Shown: positions 30,123-42,383, counted from the first letter of the stretch. The stretch: 64,000 nucleotides of DNA from Opisthocomus hoazin (GCF_030867145.1 NC_134434.1:8432001-8496000); one strand, 5' to 3'. Made by a program: numbers and translations. Notes: generated by a model not told the origin, from the letters alone.

Positions 30123-33100
30123 TCAGTATTGCCGTAGGTTGAAAAACCCGACGCTGGTGGGGGACTCCTTGACCGTCACTGTGATCAGGTTAGCGGTGAC
30201 GTCGGTGACAAAGACATGCTCAATCAGGCTGCGGGTGGGTTTCCAGTCCTGGCTGGTCTGGATGGAGACAGACATGTTCTGACCCACGCCCGGGAAGGAA
30301 GCCGAATCCCGGTCCGAATCCGAGCTGGTCTCTTCGCCCGTGCTCACTTCGGAAAGGGCGGCCGGCTTGCGGCTCTCCGCGGCCGCGTGCCCCTCCTGCG
30401 CGCCAGCCGTGCCGCTTTTGGCCAAGTCCCTGTCGCCTGCCCGGTGCGCCGGCTTCTCGCTCTTGCCCCCGTCCCCCCCCGAGAGCCCGCCGGCGCTGGC
30501 AGCATTCAGCCCGGCCCCCGTCGCGCTGCCCTTCACGCCTCCGGCGCTCGCCGCCGCGCTGCCGCCGCCGGAGCCCTTGGCCAGAGCGCTGCAGAGGTGG
30601 CGAGGGAGGCTGCTCCCGCCGGCCGCGCTCGGCCCGTTTCTGACGCTCTGCAGGTTGAGAGCTTGGAGGTTCAGCTCCTGGCTGGAGGCCAGCTGGCTGC
30701 CGGCCCCGGACGAACTCGCCGGCGTCTTGCTGCCGTTGTGCAGCGTCTGGCCTCCCGCAGCAAACCCCGATTTCTGGTCCCCTCCAGCGCCGCCGCTCGG
30801 AGCAGCCGCCTTGGGTCCCTGCGCGCTCAGCCCAAGCTCCCCAGATCCTTTCTGGTTCCTCATCTTTAAGTCCAGCCCTAAGCCGCTCTTCCCGGCCACC
30901 TGGGTCTTCAGCGCCAGCCGGCCCAGGGGCGAGGTCTCTGCCAGCGCCTGGCTCTGGGACATCCTGTTCATGTAGTGGACGATGGAGCTCTGCCAGCTGA
31001 TGGCCCGGGTCGGGCTCGTGGAGCCACTCTTCATCGCGCCGGGCAGGTTCTCCGCAGACGAGCTCCCCGAGCCGAGCCCGGCCAGGGCGCCCGGCGGGTC
31101 CTTCAGCGCGGCCGTGCCCGAGCCCTGCGCGCTGTGCTGGGCCGGCAGCTTCCCCGCCGGCTTGGCGCTGCCGCCCACCTCCTTCCGCGATGTCTTCAGC
31201 ACCTTCGCCAGGCTCACGGTCCGGCGAGCTGCCTTCTGCTCCGGGGCAAGGGGCTTCCGTCCACGCTTCTTCCTGGAAGCGTCTTTCATTTCGGGCTTCG
31301 CCACCAGGATCTGGGCTTTCTTCTGCGGCACCGGGTGGGTGTCTCTGCTGCGGGGACCTCGCTTCGCTTCCAGGTCACTTTCATCCTCTTCATCCGAGGA
31401 GGAGGAAGAGGAGGATGTGGAGGAAGAGGAGCTACTTGACTTAGTTTTTGTGGGCATCTCTGGTTCCTGCAAAGCGACGGAGAGGGACGGGGGAAGAGGT
31501 AACAGGAATTACCAAAGAGCTGTTACCAGCACTGCAAATCCTCCAGCGGTGCCTGGCCAGGTGCCTCAGGCACACGCAGGCTCCGTCCCCGCATTATCAA
31601 GAAAGATGAGGAGCTACTGGAGAGAGTCCAGCGGAGGGCTATGAGGATGAGGAGGGGACTGGAGCATCTCTCCTACGAGGAGAGGCTGAGGGAGCTGGGC
31701 TTGTTCAGCCTGGAGAAGAGAAGGCTGAGAGGAGACCTTAGAAATGCCTCTAAATATCTGCAGGGTGGGGGTCAGGAGGACGGGGCCAGACTCTTTCCAG
31801 TGGTGCCCAGCGACAGGACAAGGGGCAACGGGCACAAACTGAAGCCCAGGAAGCTCCAGTTGAACCCGAGGAAGAACTTCTTCCCTCTGAGGGTGACGGA
31901 GCCCTGGCCCAGGCTGCCCAGGGAGGCTGTGGAGTCTCCTTCTCTGGAGATATTCCAGCCCCGCCTGGACGCGGTGCTGTGCAGCCTGCTGTGGGTGACC
32001 CTGCTTGGGCAGGGGGTTGGGCTGGGTGACCCCCAGAGGTCCCTGCCAACCCCCACCATGCTGGGATTCTGTTAGCTGGTCTGCTCGTTAGCTGATCGGC
32101 TCATCCTCTGCCGCCAAACGAGTCGGGGAGCGTACGGCCCAAACCCGGCCAGGCCTAAACACCAGGCAGGACCCCGGCGCCGGGGAACTCTTCTGCCTCC
32201 TCCTACGCCATCTCCACGATGAAGAGACATCCTCCTCACCGACCCACCCACCACCACAGCCTCCAAAGCCCCTCACCCGGGGTCTGCCGGCGTCGCTGTG
32301 TCCTCACCACCCTCTGTGGCCGAGTGCCCACTGCAGCCCGCGCCACGGCCAGGCGCTCGCTGCTGCCTGCCATGGCCAGAGCCCCTCCGGCGCCGTCGCG
32401 GCCGCGTTGCCACCGCCACCAGCACTCACCACGTGTTTCCTGGGCCTGCCCCGCGGCCGCTTCCCCCTCTTCCGATTCTGCACTTCTTTTTCGTGTTCCC
32501 TGAAAAACACAACGCTTAAGGACAATGTTTGCAGGGAAGAAAAAAACCACACCCGACGTCACCCTGGTTCCTCCCTTTCTTCTGCCATTACAAAACCCGC
32601 TCGCCCGGGGTGCTGCAGGCTCGGTTCCTCCCCCAGCACCCAAGCCGCGGTGGGAGGTGTCCCTCACCCCTTCCAAAGCGTGAGGACCTCTCAGGCTCCC
32701 AGCACACCGCTCACTTGAACCCACGCTGCCATGGGCCTGCCACACTCGGGCGCAGTCAAAAAGCCCCAAGAACCGTACGGGAACGCGGGGACTCGCGCAG
32801 TTCACCCTCCCCACGTGGCACCCAGCCGTTCGCCCTGCGGGACCGGCGCAGGTCACTGGAAGACTCCGGCCATGAATGCGACGCAGTGCAAGAAAAAGAA
32901 CTGCAAAGTGAGGAAAAGGCTATAAAAACGGTGGCCTTAGGACAAGGACGGCTGTGTGGCCGCCGGGGTACCCCGGCTCAGCAGCAGGCATCTGCCCGGT
33001 CACGGGAGGCGAGGTGCTGCGTACAGCGCGGGACTGAACGGCGCGGCCGCTGAAACCAGTTCCCAGACTGCTCACAGAGCCCAAACCCTTCGCCGTGCAG

Positions 33101-35020
33101 GACCTGCCCGCTGGCTGCCCCGGTGCTGGTCCCTCGGTCCCACTGGTGCCGGCCACAGGCCGTCCGAGGGGAGGCTCGGGGTTTTGTCACACTGGCCGAG
33201 CACGGCTCCCCGCTCTGCTCGTGCCCGGGGAAGCCGAGGCGGTGACGGGAGAGCAGCCCTGTGTGCTGCCGGCACATCCCCACCGCCGGCGACGGACCGC
33301 ACGGCGTTACCCATCCCAAGTCAGCGGCTCCTCCGATTCCTGGCGAGATTTGCCGTTCTTCTGGCGCAGCGGGATCAGGCAGACGGAAACGTCCGCCCCG
33401 TCCCTGCTGAGCCTCGCCGCGCTCAGCTGCTGGCGGAGCCGGCGGCCCCTCCGCTCGGCGGGGCAAAAGCAAAGGCATTCCCTGGAAACTCGGCAAGCTC
33501 TCCCCTCCGCCGGGCTCGTGTCACATCTCCCACACCTCCCGGTCCGGAGGCGGTGGCCGGGGCTGGCGGTCGCGCGGGGAACGCCTGCAGCCCCCTGCCC
33601 CGTCCTGCGGCTCTGCCTTTACGCGGGGCAGCGCTCCGCTCTAATGCACACGGCTAATTAAACACCGCGCGGTCTGCACTAACCACCAGATTCCATTCCT
33701 GAAAAGATGGATCCAGAAATGGGTTATAATTAAATCCTATCATAAACTTTAACGATTTTTATTAACACAGAGCCAAAATACTTGGCAGCACTGCGCTTGC
33801 CGTAGCCAGCTGGCTACTTTTTCAGCCCCATGCGTGACGCCGGGCGTACAATAGCTGCCGAACAATCGCCGCTCGGCGCCAGGCAGCGGCCCCGGCCCTG
33901 ACACAGGACACCATTTTCTCCTCGCCCTCTCCCCGCTGTGCCCCCCACAAGCGCACTCCGGAGCCTTCCAAACCCCCGTTCCCACAGCCCCAGGCGCCGT
34001 CACCCCGCCGGGGCCTGCAGCCCCCCCCCAGCACAGCAAGACCCCGACCGCCAGCCGGGGAACCGGAGCCGAAGGTCTCTGCTGGGCGCTGCCATTGCCC
34101 ACCCCGCGCGGAGCGGGCAGTGGGCTGCAGACCCTCGGTGCTCGCCCAGCCCGGGGAGCCGTCGCGCATGGACCTGAGCTGCGATTCCAGGAGACGAACA
34201 AAAGGCAACAGGCACGGCCGGCTGCGGGCTGTTGTTTCCCCAACTTCCACCGCACGCGCAGCCAATTAGAAGTTAATTGACTTCACCGTTTGCTTCGAAA
34301 TATTTATAGTTTGCTCACTTCTTTTGGAAAGCCAGGAGGAGTCTCGGGTCAAGGATGTTCTCCTCGGGCTCCCAGCTGTTGTGCCTGCAACAGGAGATGG
34401 GGACTGGGGGGGGGGGCGGTGCTCCCCGCCGCCCCCGCTACCGGCCCGGCCCCGGGGGGGTCAGCCCAGGACAAACGCGCCCTTCGGGGCCCCGCAGCAT
34501 CCCCGCACCGGGGGTCAGCAGCCCCGCACCAGGCAGGGGAGCGGGGTGGGGGTGGGGGGCGGCCACGCCGCCGCAGGAGAAGCGATCCCGCGCGTCCCGG
34601 GGGGGCTCCGGTTTCGGAGGGGGGGGGACGGGGGGGGGACACACGCTTGGGGGGCGGCGGGCCCGGCCCGGGGGGGGGGGGGGGGGGGGGGGAGCGGAAC
34701 CCCACGCGGCGGCGGGGAGGGCCGGGCCGCGGCCGCGCTTATTTGTAAACAAAAGGAGCGGCGCGACCCGAACAAAAGCGGCCCCCGCGCGCCGCCCCGC
34801 ACCGCCCCGCACCGCGCGGCCCCGCTCACTTGGAGGACCAGCCCCGCCACTTGACCAGGTACTCCAGCTTGCCCTGCGGAGAGAGACGGGGAGAGGGGCG
34901 TTAGCGACGGGGAGGGGGTGGCTGCGGGGGGGTGCGGGGGGGTCCCACCTTGCGCAGCCGCTTGCTGAGGATGCACTCGGCGGCGAAGACCTGCTCCCCC
35001 ACGCTGCTCAGCTCCTCCAT
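30123..35020 (-). CDS. CBX2: CBX2 (Polycomb chromobox 2), five exons, 531 aa
   Basis: PRC1 subunit that reads H3K27me3 and compacts chromatin. Exons in transcript order: 35020-34949, 34873-34830, 34384-34319, 32499-32430 and 31466-30123 (stop included). All introns are GT-AG and phases agree. The chromodomain lies at about residues 11-62, with cage residues F12, W33 and W36. The AT-hook KRPRGRPRK (residues 74-82) is in exon 4. Exon 5 opens with a Ser run and acidic patch (DEEDESDLE), then a basic KKRGRKPL region (the compaction/phase-separation segment), the block [16 protein letters not shown], and a C-terminal Pc box ([19 protein letters not shown]) ending GFFNLRQY. Length equals human CBX2 (532 aa) within one residue, but about 13 residues after the AT-hook are missing and other segments are longer. 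The start [12 protein letters not shown] matches orthologues. Confidence 0.97.
31588..32073 (+). mobile_element. CR1 LINE 3' fragment in CBX2 intron 4
   Basis: Starts at GAAAGATGAGGAGCTACTGG and ends at ATGCTGGGATTCTG. It has the same C-terminal ORF2 plus 3' UTR segment as the copies at 54085 and 48550-47988. It is antisense to CBX2 and fills about half of intron 4 (31467-32429). Confidence 0.92.
32500..34318 (-). other. CBX2: CBX2 intron 3
   Basis: No transposon or extra exon recognised. An AT-rich patch at 33640-33780 and another at 34262-34312 (with TTAATTGA and AATATTTATAG) next to exon 3 stand out and could be regulatory, without firm evidence. Confidence 0.6.
34670..34692. repeat. G23 homopolymer in CBX2 intron 2
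   Basis: 23 consecutive G on the + strand (C23 in the CBX2 transcript) inside a G-rich stretch (34615-34700). This is a strong G-quadruplex/i-motif candidate and a likely place for length variation or assembly error. Confidence 0.85.
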
Positions 35021-36100
35021 GGCCCCGGCCCCGCGCACACGCGCACGCACGCACAAGGGGAGCCCCCCGGGCGCGCCCCCGACGGCGGCCGCGCGCGCGC
35101 TCCCCTCCCCCCCCCATCCCCATCCCCGCGCGCCCCCCGGCACAATGCGGCGCGCGCGCCCCCGGCGGGGTGGGGGGTGGGGGTGTGTGGGGTGTGTGGG
35201 GGGGGGTCCCCCAAAACTCCCCGCTGGCCAATGGGGAGCGGGGGGCGGGGCGTGCCGGTGGAGGGGTGGGGGTGGGGGTAGGGGGGAGGCATTGTCTGTG
35301 CCGACCCCTCCCCTTCCTCCCGCGCCGGGGGCGGCCGCTGCCCGGCCGGAGCGGGGACAATGCGGACGGCCCGCGCGGGGGCTTTGTTCTCGCCGGGGCC
35401 GCGGGGGGGGCGGGCGGCGCGGGTGGGGGCTGGCAGCGGGGAGGGGGGGGGTACACCCGGGACCCCCGTCCCGCGCGGCCCCGCGCTCCCGGCCTCGCAC
35501 ACGCGGGGTCCCGCCCGGGGACAAAGCCGCGGCGTGGGCACCCCCGCGCACCTCCCGCGCAGCCCTCCCGGCCCGGAGCTGGGGAGCGGGGGGGTCTCCG
35601 CGCGGTTCTGGTCCTGAACTGGTCGGTTACGGGAGGGAATAAAGCGCGTTTCCTCGGGGGGCGGCGGCGGCCCCGCAGCCCTCTCCCCGCGCCGCGCTCC
35701 CGGCCCCGCACGGCCCCGGGGCGTGCGGGGCGGCGCGGGAGGCTGCGACGCGGCGGCTGTGGGCGTGGAGTGGCGGAGGCTGGAGCTCGGCGGGCATGGA
35801 AGAAGATGAGTCAGCACCTCGGGGAGCTGGCAGCCGCGGGCCCGCAGCCCGCGATTAACCGTGCGGGAGCCGGCGGGAAATGAAGCTCCGCAGCCCCGGG
35901 GTGCCCGCGGCGCGCGGGGGCTGAGCGGGAGCCGGACGGGCGATGGGGGTCCTGCGCGGGGCCCCCCGCATCCCTCGGGCACGGCCGTCTGCGGTAAGCG
36001 ATGCCGGGCGCAGGGCAGCGTCGGGGGCCGCTGGCTGGCGCGGGGGGCTGGCCTGCTGCGGGGGTCCCCCCGCGCCGGACGGGCTGTGTGAGCGGAGCGG
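35021..36100. promoter_or_regulatory. CBX2: CBX2 promoter CpG island
   Basis: CpG-rich sequence upstream of the CBX2 ATG. It contains CCAAT (35228-35232, + strand) beside a GGGGGCGGGGCG GC box (about 35241-35252) and an inverted NF-E2/MAF-type site TGAGTCAGCA (35807-35816). No TATA box. A plausible splice donor GTAAGC on the + strand near 35994 suggests a divergent transcript could start here. Confidence 0.55.
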
Positions 36101-37934
36101 GGCTGCGTGGGCTCGGGACGGGGACGGTGCCGGGCGGGCTGGGTTGCCTCTGGGTGCTGGTCCTCGATCGAGCGCTGCCCCAGTTTATTGGTTTGCTTCC
36201 ACAACCCCGTTTCGGCGTCGCTTCGGTGCCGTTGGCGCGGTGGGTGCTGGCCGGGAGGTGACGCCGAGACGCGACCCAGCGCCGCGCGTTTGCTCTCCCA
36301 AGGGTGCCTCGGCCATCCGGCAGCTCTGCTCTTTGTGTGCCGCCCTCCTAAAGATCGGTAAGGAACCGTGTGCGGCTTCCCGTCCCCGCACGCGCGAGCC
36401 CTGTGCCTGCACGCTGCGGCGTTGGCGGCGGCGTGCGTGGGGCTGGCCCGGCTGCCGGGGTCCGGCTCACCGGCACCGAGAGACGCGCGCCCCGGTTCGG
36501 GTAGTGCCGGGTGGGCTCTGCGCCAGCCACCCCTCGGCGCTGGTGCTCCTGTGCTCCGCCGAGGACATGGGAATGGAGCAGCCAAGCTTCCCCCCGCAGC
36601 GGGGAGGGCGAGGGCGGTGTGAGCCGGGGGGCTCTGCTCGCTGGGGTGGGGAGCGGAGCAGCCCTCGGCATTCCGGTCCCTTCGGGGACCGAGTTTTCAG
36701 GAGCTGGTGCCTGGCGCAGGGCTGTGCCAGCGGCGTTGTCCCCGGCTCCTCGTGGCCAGCCCCGAGTCGTCCCCTCCTGCGGTGACCCCCGTTCCCGTGA
36801 CGCCGTGCAGCTCCTGCACCGCCTGCGTTCCCGCTCCCCTCCGCCTCGACCGGGAGCTGTGTCCCCTTTGCTGGCCGGGGGGAAAAGGGCTGTGCCGCTC
36901 CGTGGACTGGGAATCTCCATTGCATCCCCAGGGGCTTACTGGGAGCTGGTGCTGGTCAGCTGGGGTGGGCTGCGTGCTTCTGCCGGTTTTCCCCAGTCTG
37001 GAGCTGCAGGTTGCTGCGCGGGGTCTGAACGCGGCGCGTGATGGCCGGGCAGAGCGGGCACCGTCTCCTCGGAGCCCGAAGCCCACCGCGCCCTGGCTCT
37101 GCTCCGCTCCGGCGTGGCTGCTGCCGCGGGGTGGTCGCGGCTTTCCCGGGATGCGATGGCTTTAGTGGAGCCATGGGGGTACATGAAAAATCTCGCTGTT
37201 TCTCAGAGAAGGAAAAGAAAGAAAACAAATCGGTCTAAGCATTAAAAAAGCCCCAGCTCGTGGCTTTGAAAATTTGCAAAAACAGGAAGCGAATGAAAAC
37301 ACCCGACGTTTGTTAATGTGTTAAAATATTGCGAGTTTTCACGTCGCGATTCGGCGCGTTTGCTCTCGGGCTCGGCGACAGCCAAACGACCACGCTGGGA
37401 GCGTCGCTGCCTGCCCTGCTCCGGGCCGGGGTCCGGCCCAGCCTGATCCGTCTGGGGGCTTCGGCGTTTCAGGGGAGTAAAATGATAAAAAGAGAATTGT
37501 CTGCGGGTGCCCTCTGTCCCCGGCCCCGCTGCCGCCTCCCGCTCACCGGGGAAGCACAGGGCCGGCGTCTGCGCGGTGTGACCGAGGGCAAGGAGGGCTG
37601 GGGCTGCAAAGGCGGAACCGGGGGAGCTGGGGGCCCTGGCACAGCGCGGTGTCCCCGTCCTGTGAGGGGACCGTCCCTGGGCAACGCAGAGGCACAGCCC
37701 CCCGGGAGGTGCCGGTGATGCCGGAGCTGCAGCTCCACCTGCGAGTGCCTTTGGGCCAGACGCGGTGTTCTCCATCCCTGATGGAGACTTCACCTTCCCG
37801 GAGAAACTTGGGAACACGCAGGGAGCGGCTTGGCTGCCACCGTCCCCCGCTCCCGCCCAGCCAAGCGGTGGCAGAGCCAGCGAACTCGGCAGCCGCTGGG
37901 AAAACCTTCGGCACCTTGAAACCGAGATTCAGAT
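36101..37934. other. Intergenic, CBX2 to CR1
   Basis: No coding exon, RNA gene or transposon recognised. An AT-richer stretch at 37170-37345 contrasts with the GC-rich surroundings but has no named motif. Confidence 0.5.
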
Positions 37935-38500
37935 CACAGAATCCCAGAATCCCAGCATGGCAGGGGTTGGCAGGGACCTCTGTGGGTCACCCAGCCCAAC
38001 CCCCTGCCCAAACAGGGTCACCCACAGCAGGCTGCACAGCACCGCGTCCAGGCGGGGCTGGAATATCTCCAGAGAAGGAGACTCCACAGCCTCCCTGGGC
38101 AGCCTGGGCCAGGGCTCCGTCACCCTCAGAGGGAAGAAGTTCTTCCTCGGGTTCAGCTGGAGCTTCCTGGGCTTCAGTTTGTGCCTGTTGCCCCTTGTCC
38201 TGTCGCTGGGCACCACTGGAAAGAGTCTGGCCCCGTCCTGCTGACCCCCAACCTGCAGATATTTAGAGGCATTTCTAAGGTCCCCTCTCAGCCTTCTCCA
38301 GGCTGAACAAGCCCAGCTCCCTCAGCCTCTCCTGGTAGGAGAGATGCTCCAGTCCCCTCCTCATCCTCGTAGCCCTGCGCTGGACTCTCTCCAGTAGCTC
38401 CTCATCTTTCTTGAACTGGGGAGCCCAGAACTGGACAGAGTGCTGCAGATGGGGCCTCACCAGGGCAGAGCAGAGGGGGAGGAGAACCTTTGTCGCTCTT
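37935..38500 (-). mobile_element. CR1 LINE 3' fragment, inverted
   Basis: Begins with ATCACAGAATCCCAGAATCC (tail octamers) and reads in reverse through the 3' UTR and ORF2 end to about 38500 (CTCACCAGGGCAGAGCAGAG). Same group as the copies at 47988 and 54085. Confidence 0.92.
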
Positions 38501-39885
38501 CTGAGTACGCCGGACATCCCAGGAATGCTGTCGGTAGCAGCGGCGTTGTGCTGGGGCGGAGGGTTGCTGCCAGAGGAAGGTGTTCGCCCCAAACCCAGCC
38601 CTTCCCAGTGACAGGGTCGGGGGGCTTGGAGCAGGCGTGTGGAGCAGGGCATCACCCAGCAGCGAGAGCCCGTCCCGGCTGGGTACCAGCAGCGAGGGCC
38701 ACGGCTGCTCCGCGGGACTCGCCGAGCGCAGAGCCCTGGCTGGAGCAGCCCAGGTGGGGGTCCGGGCCATGGCTGTTTCCCTGTGTCGCTGTGCCCGGAC
38801 CCCCAGGCAGAAGGAGCGCGGGCAGGGGTGCCGCGTGTTGCCCCAGCGCTGCGGACGTGGGGGCTGCCGGGGTCAGGGTCGGTAGCGCCGGGGTTTTCTG
38901 AGGGGCTGCCAAGGGCGTCAAGCTGTTCCAGGCGTTGAAGGACGGAGCCGGGGCCGGCCCAGGGTGCGGCTGGGCCACGGTGGCCATGTTTGTTGTGAGC
39001 AAATGGTGGTCACTTTCCCAAGGTGTCGGTGCAGAGATCTGCGTCTCATGTGGGCACCGCAGCCGGGTCTGGAGCCGCGGGGCTTGAGGGAGGGGATGAC
39101 CGGAGAGCTCATCACGCCCGGGCCCGTGGCTCGGTGTGAGACTGGTGGGGGCACGTGGCACCCCCAGACCGGGCGTTTCAGGAGGCAGCAGTTCTCCTGC
39201 TAAGTGTGTGCGTGCCATCAATAAATACGTGTGTGTGTGTGTTTGTTGTTATGTGACCATCCAGGAGCAGCTGGGACCCCCGGGCAACCAGCGTCTCTGG
39301 CACAGGAAAAAGAAAGGGAAGCAAATGGTGTGGAAATGCGGAGCGAATTGGGCTGCCGTACGCAGCGGGGCTCTCCCTGCCGCCTGACCCCCGGCCCCGG
39401 GCAGGGGGGAATGAATTGCTGGGGGATGGGGGGACAGGGGGAGATGCAACCCTCGGCGGGGCGGGGGTCTCGGCTGACCCAGCCACGAGTCAGGCAGCGA
39501 CTGCGTCCACCAGCACAAACCAGTATGGGTTTGCCAGCGAGGCCAGGCTGCGTCAGGCAAATGTACGCTGGAAACGTCACACGGTGGAAGCGCACACGGT
39601 GCCCGATGCAGCAGGAAGGGCTGGGAGAGACTCAAAGCAGGACGCGCAAAATTGGAGAGTGGCTTCGAGGTGCTGGGGAGAGGCTGGGCTGGGGCAGGGG
39701 GTCCGCAGCTGAGTTAGGTGGTCCCGGCTCGGTCAGTGGGGTCAGACCCTCTCAGCCTCATCCAGCCGTCCTGGGACGGCGAAGTGTCCGTCGCTCCGAG
39801 GCTGCAGTGTCAGAGCGGAGGGGAGGACTGCGAGGTTGAAGCGTGTGGCGAGGCTCTCCAGGGCCTCACTCAGAGCAGCCCTGCA
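38501..39885. other. Intergenic with a candidate orphan poly(A) site
   Basis: No coding exon recognised. At 39220-39225 AATAAA is followed at once by a (GT) run (39230-39245), the layout of a functional poly(A) site for a + strand transcript; no transcript was identified. Confidence 0.4.
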
Positions 39886-40056
39886 GTGGGTGCCCGGTGC
39901 TGGGGAGACCCCAGGCTCAGCGGCTGCCCGAGCAGGGTCCCGGTGGGTGTCCAGTGCTGGGAGCATCCCGGGCTCAGCAGCTGCCCAACCGGGGTCCCGG
40001 TGGGTGGCCGGTGCTGGGAGCATCCTGGGCTCAGCAGCTGCCCAAGCAGGGTCCCG
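39886..40056. repeat. 57-bp minisatellite, three copies
   Basis: Units start at 39886, 39943 and 40000, each beginning GTGGGTG and ending CAGGGTCCCG or CGGGGTCCCG. The period is a multiple of three, so it reads as a 19-residue repeat in one frame; no start context, splice structure or homologue supports coding. Confidence 0.9.
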
Positions 40057-42197
40057 GCCTTGTGCTGCCGAGAGCTTCGGCTCTGCGTGGTGATCGAGCG
40101 GCACCCACGGGGGGATTCGGCCCCGCGGGAGGATTCGGCCCCGCGGAAGCCCCCGAGGCCGCTGGCACCGAGCCCCGGCGGGATGTGCCGGTCCCGGTGC
40201 CGGAGCTGGCGAGCGGCCCGTGGCCCCGGGGGTCGGGCAGCCAGGGAGATGCTCCCGGGTGGGGGGGTTTGTGGGGGGCTGCCCCCCGCCCGTGCCGGGC
40301 CCTCCCGGGGGGGCTCCGGGCGGTGAGCGCTGCGCGGGCTCCCCCGCCCGCCGGCTGCCGGTACTGCACCGGGACCGCCGGCCGGGCCGCTCCGCGCGGG
40401 ACCGGCGGGCGGGGGTGGGCGGCGGGAACGGGGCCCAAGGCCGGTCCCGCGGGTTCTGGCGGACGCGCGTGTGCGGCAGCCAGGAGCTCGGGGAGGGGGG
40501 CACGGGGAGCGGGTCTGGGGGGAGGACGGGGAAGCGGGGCTCTGGCCAGGGAGGGGGCCCCTCGGGGGTCCCGCAGGGCTGGGGGCTGCAGAGTGCGGAG
40601 GATGCACTGTGCTATGGCTGGGCCAAAAGCTGCCGCGATCGATGCTCGCTGCTTCATTTCGCCTTACTCCGAGCGAAAATAGCCTGATGGCAACGCGGGG
40701 ATCGCGGGGGCAGCGGGGTCTTCCTCGCAGGGCCGTGGCGGGGCTCAGCCTCCGGCCGGCACGGTGCGATGGTTCTGACAGAGCCCTGTCCCGCTGGGAC
40801 GCTGCCCGGTGGGCCGGGAGCAGGATCCCCACCCGCACCGGCGGCAAAGGTCGGCCGTCAGGTAAGGGTTCCCGCCCGGAGGTTGGTCCCCGTGAGCTCC
40901 GCGTTGCCTGCGTGGGTCTGCGAGCATCCTGCCCTGCGCCCGCCGCGGTCGGCTGCCGGGCACCCCGGGGACGCTGGCACGGGGCATGCGGAGCCTGGCA
41001 CGGCTGGGCTGGCAGCTCCACGTGCTCTGACTGCCGGGCTCGCGGGGATGCCGGCTCCACCGCCGAGCTGGCTGCCTCTGCCCGTGGCGCGGGGACGGCT
41101 GCGCTCCCCTGCGCGGAAAGTCCGAAGGTCACCACCCGTAGCACTGGGAAAGTTACTCTGTGCTATGATTATTATTTTAGATAATACTTGCCGTGCTGGC
41201 GCAGGCGGCTCCCCTTTCGGAGCCTCCCCGTCGTTCGCTGCCGGGCTGCCTGCGCGGCGCGCTGCCGGCCTGACCCCCACCCCCAGCACGGTTTCGAGCC
41301 AAACATTTTCTTCCTGTTTTTCCGAGGGGAGCGCGCGTCTCTCGTTTCATCTCGTTGGGTGATGCAGGGAAGGCAGCGTGAGCAAAGTCTCTATGGCAAC
41401 AGATGTTTATCGAGCCCCTGAGATGAGGCACAGGGTTGGGGAGAGGCACTTCTGCGCCTGGGATGGGGTCTGGGGCTGCGGGACGGTGGGATGTCCTGCT
41501 CCCTGGCCCCCGAGCCCTGGCCTGGCTGAGGGATGCTGGGCTGCTTCCTGCAGAGAGAAGTTTGGGCTCGTACGAGGGCCCTTTGCATCCAGGGTGCACC
41601 AGCCCCGCTGCGGAGGGGGCACCAGGCGGGGGGCGCGAGCTGGCACGGGCTCTGCGTGGCCCTGGGCTGGGGAACGGCAGGGCTGGGTGTCTGCTCTGAG
41701 ATGGGGGGGTCCCGGCCATGTCACTGCCACATCCCCTGCTCTGCGGCACACATCCAGGACCAATGCCCGCTCCCAGAGCGCCCAGGAGCCGAATCGGGGC
41801 TGCAGAGGGGTTGCGCCCGTGGGCGCTGCTACGGAGCAGTGCAGCCGGGGCCCGTCCTGCCTGCGGGTTTGGAGCTCGGGGGCGTCGAGGTGGCATTTCC
41901 CAATTTTGTGACAGCCATAAGGGGCAGGAAATTGTAGTCAGAGAAGTGGAACGGTGCTCAGGGCACCTGCAGCTCGCGGGGCAGGGGCTGCAAACCCTGC
42001 TTGCCTTTGGGGTACCCCCCAGGCTCCCGGGCCGGGCGGCTGCCTCTGCCAGAGCGGAGCTGGTTCTCCCACCAGCGCTGCTGCCGGAGCCCAGCCCCGC
42101 GGCCAGAACCGAGCTGGGGCTGCGTCCCCTCCGCGTGCCGAGGCTCTCCGCGCTGCCGGAGCCCAGCACCCGCTGCAGGAGCCTCCTGGCGTGCTCA
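40057..42197. other. Intergenic, with small CpG-rich patch
   Basis: A CpG-rich patch at about 40080-40620 has no recognised gene. An AT-rich break lies at 41155-41190. Nothing else recognised. Confidence 0.45.
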
Positions 42198-42383
42198 GAA
42201 TCACAGAATCACAGAATCCCAGCATGGTGGGGGTTGGCAGGGCCCTCTGTGGGTCACCCAGCCCAACCCCCCTGCCCAAGCAGGGTCACCCAGAGCAGGC
42301 TGCACAGCACCGCGTCCAGGCGGGGCTGGAATATCTCCAGAGAAGGAGACTCCACAGCCTCCCTGGGCAGCCTGGGCCAGGGT
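42198..42383 (-). mobile_element. CR1 LINE 3' fragment, inverted, strongly truncated
   Basis: Starts with AGAATCACAGAATCACAGAA and ends abruptly after CAGCCTGGGCCAGGGTTATC. Only the last 185 bp of CR1 are present. Confidence 0.92.

Noticed and set aside
30123-31472. Single-exon reading of the CBX2 C-terminal frame with ATG at 31472
   Set aside because: The TTTGCAG acceptor just upstream of GAACCAGAG, and perfect phase with exon 4, show that this is the last exon of a five-exon gene.
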